This document shows positions 1-12,000 of a stretch of 64,000 bases of DNA, piece after piece. A program made the position numbers and the translations under genes. This DNA comes from Flavobacterium resistens (lineage in GTDB: Bacteria; Bacteroidota; Bacteroidia; Flavobacteriales; Flavobacteriaceae): NCBI RefSeq assembly GCF_900182645.1, contig NZ_FXTA01000002.1:1-64000 (forward strand), in the 5' to 3' direction. The notes under the pieces are model-generated. The model saw only the letters and a list, made by a program, of their open reading frames with translations, was not told the DNA's origin and searched no databases. Each line of letters starts with the position of its first letter. Positions within the stretch are counted from its first letter, which is position 1.

Positions 1-3000
1 AATTGTCCTGCAACTGTAATGTTTGTTACCGGCGCAACAGTGTATGACTCACTATATGTACAACCATTTGCATCTGTAATCTGGAATACATAAGTGTCCG
101 GATCTAAATTGGCAAATGTTGTTGATCCTTGTTTAGCTCTCACAATTGGAGATAAAATCTCATACTGTAATGCTCCAACTCCACCTGTATGACCTGTAAT
201 GTCAACTGTTCCTTTTCCGCCACAAATAACAGCAACTGTTGTTGCGAATGTCAAGTCTGTCGGTGGATTCAATGCCGGTACGTTAACACCATTTGTGATA
301 GTGAATGTACAACCGTTTGCATCCTTAACGATTACATCAAATGTAATTCCTGCAAACGTCTCATATGTATTCGTTCCTGAGAAGCTTGTGCCATTGTCAT
401 AGCTGTACTGATAAGGAGTTGTTCCTCCTGATGGAGTTACAGTAACTACCGCTTTTGATGGTGCATTACCTGCTGTACATACTAAAGCTGTCGTAATCGT
501 TGAACTAGCCGTCAATGCTGTCGGTTGAATAATAATAGCTGGTTTTGTATCTGTACAATCTTTAGCATCTTTAACTCTTACAACATAAGTATTACCGGCT
601 GGTAAACCAATAAACACATTTGAAGTCTGATAAGGTCTAACGATTGTAGCGCCATCTTCTAATTGATAAGTAAAAGGACTAACTCCTCCTGTTACTACTG
701 CTGTTATTGTACCATCACTTGCTGTATTACAACTAGCATTAGTTGAAGAAACTGTAAATGCAATTGGAGTAATAGGATCTAAAGTAAATGGCTCTATAAC
801 TCGACAAGTAGTTGTATTTCCAAGATCAGTCGCTCTAAATAAATAATTACCAGTAGCTGTTGTTGTATGAACATTTGAAGCTAATGTAGTCCAAGAAGTA
901 CCACCATTAGTTGAATATTCATAAGAATATGTTGGTCCAAAACCACCTGAAGCAGTTAAAGTAATTGTAGCATCTGGAGTTGGTGTACAATCAAGATCTT
1001 TCGTTAACTGAATATTAAGTTTTAATTGTGGTTTAACTTCATAAGTTTTAGTTGCTGTACAACCTTTACCATCTTTAATTACTAAAACATAACTACCTGC
1101 AGCATTAAATCTAAAAGTAGGTGAAGATTGGAATACACTTCCGTTAACACTATATGTAGCACCACCAACAATAGTTCCATCTACAGTACCTGTAACTGTA
1201 ATGTCAAATGGAGTACCATTATAACATATAGGCGCTGGCATGTTGATTGTTGGATCTTGGTATTTGTAAACTGTAACTGGTACAGATTTAATACATCCAA
1301 AAGCATCTTTTGTGTATACATCATAAACGATTCCTGCAACACTTCCTGCTCTTGTAAATGTATTTGCAGATACCCAATCCGCAGCTACTGGAGAAGCTCC
1401 CGAAGCAACTACCTGATAAGTATATGGTCCTGTTCCATCTTTTGCTTGCGCAGAAATAGTTCCTAAGTTCGTACAGTCGGCAATAGAAGTTGCTGAAGCT
1501 GTAAGTGATAATAATACTGGAGATTCTTTAATGTTAAAGTTTGCTGAAGCTTTACCACATCCAGAATTACCTCCTGAAGTTTCCTGAACTAAAATATAGT
1601 ACGATCCAACTGGCAAAATACCAGCATTAGAGACCGTAACACTTCCATTTGCAGGAATTGTTCTTGTTCCTGTAATTGATGTTGGAACATTACTAAGTGC
1701 TTCAACTATTGTATATGTTACATCAACAGGAGCACCATATATACTTTTAATATCAAAACTAATATTACCATCATTTACTCCTGTACAAGTTCTATTTTGA
1801 GGAATAATATTATCAAGCGATAATGTTGAATTTGTAGGTATAGCATCTGGAGCAACTTGATAATAATAACATTTTGTGTTTTCATCATAAATAATGAAAG
1901 TATAAGTTACTCCAGGAGTTAATCCTGTGTAAATACTTTCTTTCGTAGATGTCTCTCCTTGCCATCCGTCAACACCATCTGCTGTCCAAATTTGAGGAGG
2001 AGTTGGTCCTCTGTAAATGTTAAAATGATATGGTCCCGTTCCTGCAAAGGCAGTTTTAACAGTAATTGTCGCTGAACCACCTGTAGAAGAACATGTTGAT
2101 GCTGTATTAATAACAATACCAAGTTCATTAACTGGAGCGGCAATTAATATGTCATTTATAAATGCAGAACAACCATTTTCGTCAACAACTCGAATTTGAT
2201 ATAATCCAAAATCAACTACCTCAAATACTACCGTATTACCAGGATTGTTTAAAGATTGTTTACTATAACCATTAATACCTGTAACATAATAATCATAATT
2301 TGCAGTACCACCCGATACTCCTCTTATTATAATTTCACCTTTGGTTACACCAGCGCCAACACATTCTAATGATTTTTTATCGAAATCAATCAAAATTGGA
2401 GATGGTTGAGCAATAGTAATGTTTTCTACATGAGTACATCCTTTTGCATCTGTAACTGTAACTGTATAATTACCTGCCGCTAAACCAGAGGTTTGCGTGC
2501 CATAATTACGGCTAATTGTAGTATTTAATACATTTATTGTATATGGTGCTAAACCTTTTGTAGGATCAATTACAATGTTTAATGATCCTGATTCATCTCC
2601 ATTACATAGAATCGCTGGTCCTGCTGTCACCGTAAATTCTGGTGGTACAGGAGCAGTAATTTGAACTGGTACAGTAGTTGTAACTGAACAACCACTTGCA
2701 TCAGTAACTGTAAATGTATAATTTCCTGCAGTGTTTGTTGTGAAAACATTAGCTGCAAAAGTTCCTGTATTAGGTGAACTTGTATATGTAAATGGTCCAT
2801 TTCCTCCACCTACTGTTAAAGTAATTTGAGCGGCTTCTGAACCTACAACACAAGTAATATTTTTATCCAATTTAGTTGAAATAGTCAATTGAGGATAAAC
2901 CGTTACCGGAGTTAATGTTTGAGCAATACAATTATTTGCATCTTTTACCCAAACATTATATGTGCCAGCCGTTGTAACTGTAAATGTGTTACCAGACTGA

Positions 3001-6000
3001 TATGAAGTACCATTGATACTATATTGTAAAGTTCCTGTTCCTGTTCCTACTGCAGTAATTGTATAAGTTCCAACACCTAAACATTGTCCAGTAGCTGATG
3101 CTGTAACAGTTGGAGCATTATCTTTAGCAATTACAACATCTAATTTAACCTCACATTTATTAGCATCCCTAACATAAACATCCCAGTTTAGGTTTGTTGT
3201 AGGGTTCAAATATGCAATATTACTTGGTCCAAAATCAGCATCCGTAACCGTTACGCCATCCTGAACAAAAGCATATTTATATGCAGTAGTTCCGCCCGCA
3301 GCTGTTATAGTCACTTTAGATGTGCCGATATTACAATTCGCATTAACCGTTGCATAACTAGCTGATAAAACATTAGCCGGTTCTACAATAGTTATTGTAG
3401 CATTTGCTGGACAACCTGTTGTATTGTCAACTACAGAAAGAGTATAGTCACCAATACTCAAACCTGTTAATGTAATTACATCTCCACTAGTACTTGTTGT
3501 ATATGGTAAACCTGTAGGTGAAGTTGTAACTACAACTGAATAATTACCTGTAGAACTAAATCCAGATACAGTATATCTTGCTGATCCTGTTGTGTCACCT
3601 TTACATTTAACATCGCTTAATTTACTAACTGCAACTGCAATTGGTGTAACCGGATTAACCGTGATTGATTTGGTATCGTAGCATCCGTTTGCATCGGTAA
3701 CTTTAAAGGTATAAGTATCCGGTGCCAAACCTGTAAATACTCCAGATGAAGCTCCTGTTGTATTTCCTGTAGCTGTAGCCGGAGAAATAATACTGTAAAC
3801 TAATGTACCAACTCCTGTACCCGCTGTTGTTGTAACTGTAACTGTACTTGATGTCGCCAAACAAGTAACTGCAGATGCAGCAACAGTATTGATTTTTGGA
3901 GAATTTAATTTATTTAAAACAACTGATCCGTTTGTGATACATCCTTTTGCATCCCTAACAGAATAGTTGATGGTCTGATTTGATCCGTTATCATTTACAA
4001 CCAAAGTTTGTACAGATCCATATCCGCCTCCATTAAAGCTGTATTGGTATGGAGATGTTCCAGTTGTTGGTGTATTGATTGTTACTGAACCTGCAACTTT
4101 TGTGTTTGTTGTACTACATGTAAATCCTGTTGAAGTAGCTGAAACAACTAAAGCTGTTGGCTCTGAAATGATAACAGTAACACTTCCTGAACATAATTTG
4201 CTGTCTTTTACATAGAAAGTATGTGACCCAGGAGTTAATCCTGTAAAACTAGCTGTAGTCGTATAAGTACCAGCTAAAGCATCACTGTAAGTATAATTTC
4301 CTGATCCTCCTGATCCTGTCAATACTACTGATCCGTTATTTGCTCCAAAACAAGTTATATTAACCTGAGTAGCAGTTACTGTAGGATTAGTGATCGCATT
4401 AACTGTAGCAGAAACAACAACCTTACATGCTGTTGGGTTATTAGAATCTGTAATTTCAAAATTATAAGTACCTGCTGTTGAAGCTCCAGTATACACAAAT
4501 TGTGTTCCTGTTACCGGAATACTTGCTCCGTAAGTTCCTGTTCCAGGGTCTACTTTGTAAGTATAAGTCGATTTACCTCCTGTAATGTCAACCGTAATAG
4601 CTGCATTTGGAGTAGCAGTACAATCCAATTGCTTAGTTACTTTGGCAACTGCTGTTAATTGTGGATTGACTGTAATTGGTGTTGCTGAAGCCGGACAGTT
4701 ATTCGCATCTTTTACCCAAACAGTATAAGTTCCAGCAGCAACATTAAATACATTGCTTGTTGAAAAAGCTCCGTTTACGCCATTGATACCATACTGTAAA
4801 GTTCCTGTTCCTCCAGTTCCTGTCGCTGTAATCGTAAATCCGCTTCCTGTTCCTGTACATTGGTTGCTTAAAACCGCTGTAACTGATGGGGTTGGATCTG
4901 TTGATAAGGCAACAGCAAAGGTATCTGTACAACCGTTGGCATCCATTACATAAACAACCCAGTTCATATCAGCTCCACTATTAGTGTCTACTGTAAGAAC
5001 TTTGTTTGTTCCATAAGCTGTCGTTGCCGGAGCTGAAGCGCCTTGTTTTACAACTGCATAGCTATAATTTGTAGTTCCGCCTGTTGCTGTAGCTGTTATT
5101 ACAGCATTATCATTATTACAATTGATATTAGTTGCTGTAGCTGTTACATCCAATACGTTTGTTGGCTCTCCAATAATAATTGAAGTCGAATTAGTACAGC
5201 CTGTAGCTGTATCTGTTACAGATACTGTGTAAGTTCCTGCTGCAACATTGCTCAATGACAAGGTGTTTCCTGATTTTGTCAATGTGCCTGTTCCCAAGGT
5301 TCCTGCTGTTAATGTGAAACTGTAGTTTCCTGGAGTAGCAATCCCCGAAATGGTAAATGTTCCGTTTCCTGTTGATGTTCCTTTACATTTTGCATCATTG
5401 TTCTTATTTCCTGCAATTGCAATTGGTGTAACCGGATTAACCGTGATTGATTTGGTATCGTAGCATCCGTTTGCATCGGTAACTTTAAAGGTATAAGTAT
5501 CCGGTGCCAAGCCTGTAAATACTCCAGATGAAGCTCCTGTTGTATTTCCTGTAGCTGTAGCCGGAGAAATAATAGTATATGCCAATGGCGCAACTCCCGT
5601 TCCTCCTGTAACTGAAACAGTAACCGAACTTGTTGTTGCTAGACATGTTACCGCCGTAGGCGCAACACTTAAAATAACAGGTGAGTTTAATTTATTTAAA
5701 GTTAATGCCCCTGAAGCAATACATCCTTTAGCATCTTTAACTGAGTAATTAATAACCTGATCTGTTCCGTTATCATTTACTGTTAAAGTTCTTCCTGCTG
5801 CATATCCTCCACCATTGAAGCTGTATTCGTATGGCGATGTTCCAGTTGTTGGAATTGCAATCGTTACTACAGCTGCTTGTTTAGTATTTGTAGTACTACA
5901 TGTGAATTTTGTAGCGCTCGCACTAACAATTAATTTAGAAGGCTCTGTTATAGTAACTGTTATTTTACCAACACAACCTTTGCTGTCTTTTACAAAGAAA

Positions 6001-9000
6001 TCATAATCTCCAGCTGCTAATCCTGTGAAAGAAGAAGCAGATCCATAAATAATTCCGTATTTACTATATTGATAATTCTGACCTCCTGTTAATGAACCTC
6101 CTGCTCCAATTAATTGTACTGAACCATCTGCGCCTCCATTACAGCTTACATTAATTTGGTTCGCTGTTACTGTTGGATTAGAAATAGAAAGTATTGTAGT
6201 AGTAGTTACGAACGTACAACCATTCGCATCTGTAACTTTAATTAAGAATGTTCCAGCTGTTGAAGTAGTATAAACATTGGTAGCCATATTGCTATAAGAA
6301 GTTCCATTATTAGTTGAAACTTGATAAGTATATGAACTTTTTCCTCCATTAGGAGTAACTGTAATTGTAGCATCTGGATTTGTAGTAGAACAATCCAATT
6401 CTTTAATTGCAGTCGTTGCTGTTAATTGTGGATAAACTGTAATAGCTGCCGCTTGAGCAGTACAGCCGTTAGCATCTTTTACCCAAACGATATATGGAGT
6501 TGCGCTAGCAACAACATCAAAGAAATTATCTGAACCAAAAGCACCTGTAGCACCATTGATTCCATAAGTTAATGGAGCAATTCCCCCAGTTCCATTTGCT
6601 GTAATTCTGAATTTATTTCCAGAACCTGTACATTGGTTATCTAAAGTAGCAGTAACGCTTGGAGTTTGATCTTGTAAAACTTTAACAGAAACAAAATCAG
6701 TACAACCGTTAGCATCTTTAATATAAACATCCCAATCTACTTTTGTACCATTAACAGTATTAACTGTTAATTTAGGATCCGTTCCATATGCTGCAGCACC
6801 AGGTACCGCACCTTTTATTACAACAGCATAAGTGTAGCTAGTTGTTCCACCAAAACCAACAGCTGTAATAATTGCTTTATCATTATTACAATTGATGTTA
6901 GGAACCGTTGCCGTAACATCTAATGCATTAGCTGGTTGTGTTAAAGTAACAGTATAAACTGCCTTACATTTTGTTAATCTATCAGTTGCTGTAATAGTAT
7001 AATCACCAGCAACTACTGCAGAAGTAACTGCAATTGTTGTAGTCGAAGCCGCTACGTTATTTGCCTGCTGAATTGTTGTTCCGCCAGCATTTTTAATAAC
7101 ATAGTCATATCCGCTAGTTTTAGCTCCAGTTACAGTAAACTGAATTGTTCCTGTTCCACCATTACATTTAATAGTTGTAAGTACAGATCCACCAGCAACA
7201 ATATCCGAAGTTCCTTTTACATCATAAGAAATGCTGAAAGTACAAAGTGTTTTGCTATCTGTAGCTTGGAAAGTATATAATCCTGGAGTCAATGATTTAA
7301 AGTCTCCTGTTGTATTACTTGCAGTATTATAACCTGCTGGTCCTGCAGTAATTTTATATGAAATGTTTGCTAAAGTACCAGATTTTACAGCTGTCAAAGT
7401 CACATGACCTCCAGGAGGAGTTGTTGAACAATCATAACCGCTATCAACTAAATTGATTCCTGTAATTTGATCTAATGTAGCAATAGTTACACTATATGGT
7501 CCTGCCTGACATCCATTCGCATCTTTAACATAAGCAGTTACAGCTCCAGCAGTACTTGTTGAATATGTATTTGTTGTTGTAAAGTTTGAAGTTCCGTTGA
7601 AACTATATGTATAAGTTCCTGTACCACCAAATCCGCTAATTGTAACAACTGCTGGAGTAGTTCCTGAAGTTGCACATTTAATCTCAGTTGCAGAAATTGT
7701 TCCTCCAACTGCTGTAGGTTCTGTTAATGTAATTGATCCAATAGCTGATGTACAGCCATTACTATCTGTTACTTGGTATGGATAAGCAATACCTGCTTTT
7801 AATCCTGTATATTTTGTAGTCGTTGAAAATGGACTATTATTAAAACTATAAGTATAACTTAATGATCCGCCTGAACCTGCTAATGTTACCTCTCCAGTTG
7901 ATCCACCGTTACAAGCTATCTGTACTGGTGTTGCACTAACTGTTGGATTGGTAATTCCGTTTACTGTTACGCTAACTTCTACCTTACAAGATGTTGGGCT
8001 ATTAGAATCTGAAATTTCAAAAGTATAATTGCCAGCTCCTGGTGCAGGATAATTAAATGTAGTTCCTGTTACGTTAGTACTTGCTCCATAAGAACCTGTT
8101 CCAACTTTAACTTTATATGTAAAAGTTGACTTACCGCCAGTAATATCAACTTTAATAGTTGCTCCTGTAGTTGTACAAGATAATCCTGCAGATACTGCTG
8201 CAGTAGCTTTTAATTCTGGTGCAACAATAATATTACTAACTGTTGCAGTACAATTATTAGCATCTCTTACTAAAACACTATGAGTTCCTACTCCCACATT
8301 TGTGAAAGTATTTGTAGTCACAGCAGCAGCGCCATCTAAACTATAAGACAATGTTCCTGTTCCTGATGCCGTAACTACAATCGTCGCTTTATCAGCATCA
8401 AAACATAAATCTGATGTACTTGCTAAACTTGCCGTAACCGCCGGAGCGTCATTTATAATAACCGCAGTTGAAACTGCTGAAGAACAACCTCTTAAATCTT
8501 TAGCAGCAACTGTATAAGTTCCTCTTCCTAAACCAGTAAATATTGCCGAATCTTGAAATGCAGTGATAACTGTCACACCATCTGCTGCTCTAAGTTCATA
8601 TTTATATGGCGAAGTTCCTCCTCCAGCCACAGCTGTAATAGCAGCAGAATTTGGAACACATGTTAAAGGCGTAGTAACACTAGCTGTAACTGTAACTGCA
8701 CTTGGAGCACCAACTGTTTTGCTGAATGATTTTGAACAAGTACCTGCTAAATCACTTTGTACAACTACAGAATAATTTCCTGCAGTCAATCCGTTAATTG
8801 TAACTGGAGATGTTGTAGAATTTTGTAAAGCTCCACCATTTATAGAGTAGTAGAACCTTGTATTGAAATTTTGCGCAGTAATTGTAATAGAACCTGTATT
8901 TCCACCATTACAAGCAGCATCTTGGATTGTTGGTTCTAAAACAGTAAATGCTTTATCGGTTCCAACATCAAAACGAACCACTTTCTCTTGTAAACATGTT

Positions 9001-12000
9001 TGTGGTAATTGATAAACTGAAATGTCATCAATCAATAAATCATTTCCATTATATTCTAAACTTCCTGAACGGATAACAAATGTCAAATTTGTGTTATTCC
9101 CAGGGTTTAAAGATATTGTAGGTATTTCGATCCATTTTGTTCTATTTGGATCATTTTTCGCTTCTGCAATTTTTCCAGTATCAACTCGTGCAACAACGTT
9201 TCCAGATGGGTCTACTAATTCGAATCGAACTATTGGAGCCGCTCCATCAACACCTGCATTTAATAAATTGGCAACAGCCAAATCTACTTTTACTGGTTGA
9301 TTTGGTATAACATCAGCAATTGGTTTGCTATATAAAATTCCATAGTCACCTGCCGCTGAACCAATATTTACTAATAAATATCTTCCGTCAGCAACTGTAC
9401 CATTAGATGTATGATCTTTAAATGGATACCAAGCTGTATCGTTTCTCCAAAAGAAACTTGCCACAGAATATTGATTATCCTCAACAGATCTTGTAGGATT
9501 AGGACAAGTATGGATATTTACGTCTTGATTGTTAAAACAATAAGCAGCTGCAATACCAGGGCTTGTCGTTGGTGCTCCTCTTCCGAAATCTTCTTTTAAT
9601 AAATTACTATAAGTACTAGCATCTTCTAATTTATATTTTATTGTAACATAATGGCTTCCTGATGGAATATTAGTAAACACATTATTAGTAACTGGCGTGT
9701 TTGGTATACCATCTAAAGAATATTCATATGAATATACATTACTTGAAGAATTAATAACAGTTGCCGTAGTTTGTCCTTTACCAGTACAATCGTAAACAAC
9801 AGGAGATAATTGAACATCTGGATCAGCAGGTTTTGGATCTAAGATTACATTATATGGCAATTTGTAAGTACAACCATTTGCATCTTTAACGACTAAAACA
9901 TATGTACCATCTGTAACATCTGCATAAGGCAAATCACCAAACGATATTCCTCCATCAAAAGAATACTTATATGGAGCCGTACCTCCTGAAACGTTTGTAA
10001 ATCTTAATCTTCCTCCAGTTCCGCCAAGTCTACATCCTGCTAATTCAGCTACACCACCAGAAGCCGTTAATTCAGATGCTGGCGAATTAATTGTGATAAC
10101 TTGCGCAGGATCTGTACAAGTAGTTCCAGATAATGTATATTTTACAACAACATTATAAGTACCTCCGCTTAGGTTTGAGAAAGTTCCGTTGTTACTCCAT
10201 GTTGCACCATTATTAATGCTATACTGCATTGTATAACCATTTTGTGCCGTAACATTTACCTTAATCTCTCCTTTATCAGTGTAGCATATAATATCTGTTT
10301 TACTGATCGTATATTCTGGTTTTGGACTTGCTGTAAATGTAATTGAGTTGGTTGCCTTACATCCATTTGCATCAGAAACTGCAATATTATAAACTCCACC
10401 TGCAGGTAATGTTGCAAATGTCACTGGTATTGTTGCTCCAGTATAAAGAACATAATCTCCACCATTTAGAGAATAATAATATGGTGAGGTTCCTCCACCA
10501 ATCGTTAATTTAATTCCACCATCCTGACAAGCTGTTAATGCTGGCGACATAGCAGGAGTAACAGTAAGTTTAGCAACAGTATTGATCGTAATATCCTGAG
10601 TTGCTGTACAACCATCATCAGTAATAACTTCAACAGTATAAGTTCTTCCTGTTGTTAATTGGTCATATAAATATTGATTGTTTGAAATTTTTCCAGAAGT
10701 ATTTACAAGTGTCTTAGGCGATTTTCTGTAAATATTAAATGTATATTGAGGATCAGCGTCATTAGCGACAATAAGCACTTGACCTAAGTCACCGTTACAT
10801 AATGGCTGAGAAGCTGTAGCAGTCATGCTAAAAGCTCTCTTTCTGATTACAATATCTCCAATATTAAAAATACAAGGGTTTGTAGTTACACCAACCTGTC
10901 TTATAAAAATAATATATGTTTTTTGTGTTACACCAGCGCCCCAAGTAGTTCCAGTAATTGGGAATGTTGGGCTTGATTGATAAGCTCCTGGTACAGGCGC
11001 AGTATTAGGTATTTGCTCAGCTATTGCATATTCATATTGTGCAGATCCACCGCCAACAGTTATGCTTCCAGCTTTTCCACACATAATATCTTTGTGCGTT
11101 TCAGTTGGGTTGAATACGTTTTTATAAACATTGAAATAAAAACGATTAAAACAGCCTCCAGTATAATTCAATGTCAATCGGAATTGACCTGACTGGTCTG
11201 CTCTGTAATCTGGTCCTTCACCAACTTTTGTCCAAGTACAAGAAGTTCCTTCGTTCGCACAATTTTGGCTAGTTGTTGCTGTACAGCTACTTTCATTAAG
11301 TTTCTCCCAAATAATAACTGATGAATCATTAATTCCAGTTGGGATGTCTTTATATGAGTTAGCTCCACACAAGAAAATATTTGGCAACATTTTACCATTA
11401 CTTGTACATTGTACTACTTGACTAGCGTATGGAATAACTGGGTTTGTTGCAATTCCTCCAAAAGGAACAACTGTAATTTCCTCTGTATAATCAGTACAAG
11501 GTTTGTTAGCAATTCCTGTTACTTTGTAAACTCCAGGTTGTGTTACTGTAACAGACTGACCCGTTGCGCTAAAATTTCCAGGTCCTGTCCAAGTGTAGCT
11601 AGCATATCCATCAGAAGCTTTAATAACTTGGTTTGCACTACATAAAACAACATTTTGCGTAAACTTACAATCTTTTACTCCCACTAAGAAGTTTGTAGAC
11701 TGTGGTGTTCCAAGATTACAAGCTGTGTATGATGATAAACTAGGATCATCTGTAATTTGAGTTGGATTTATGGATCCTTTATAAGTAGCATATCCAGAAT
11801 TTTGAATAATAGGATCACAGGCATCACTTAACTCATTACAAGTAGGAACTACTTTTACACTGAATCTAATTTCACTGCGCACAAAAGGTGGCCCAGGTAT
11901 TAAATTCTTTTTAACTAATGCGTCAGGAATTTTGAAAAGAAGTGTTCTTGTTGCAGCGTTATAAGTAACATTATTTGCAACCGTCATTCCTGTAGGTAAA

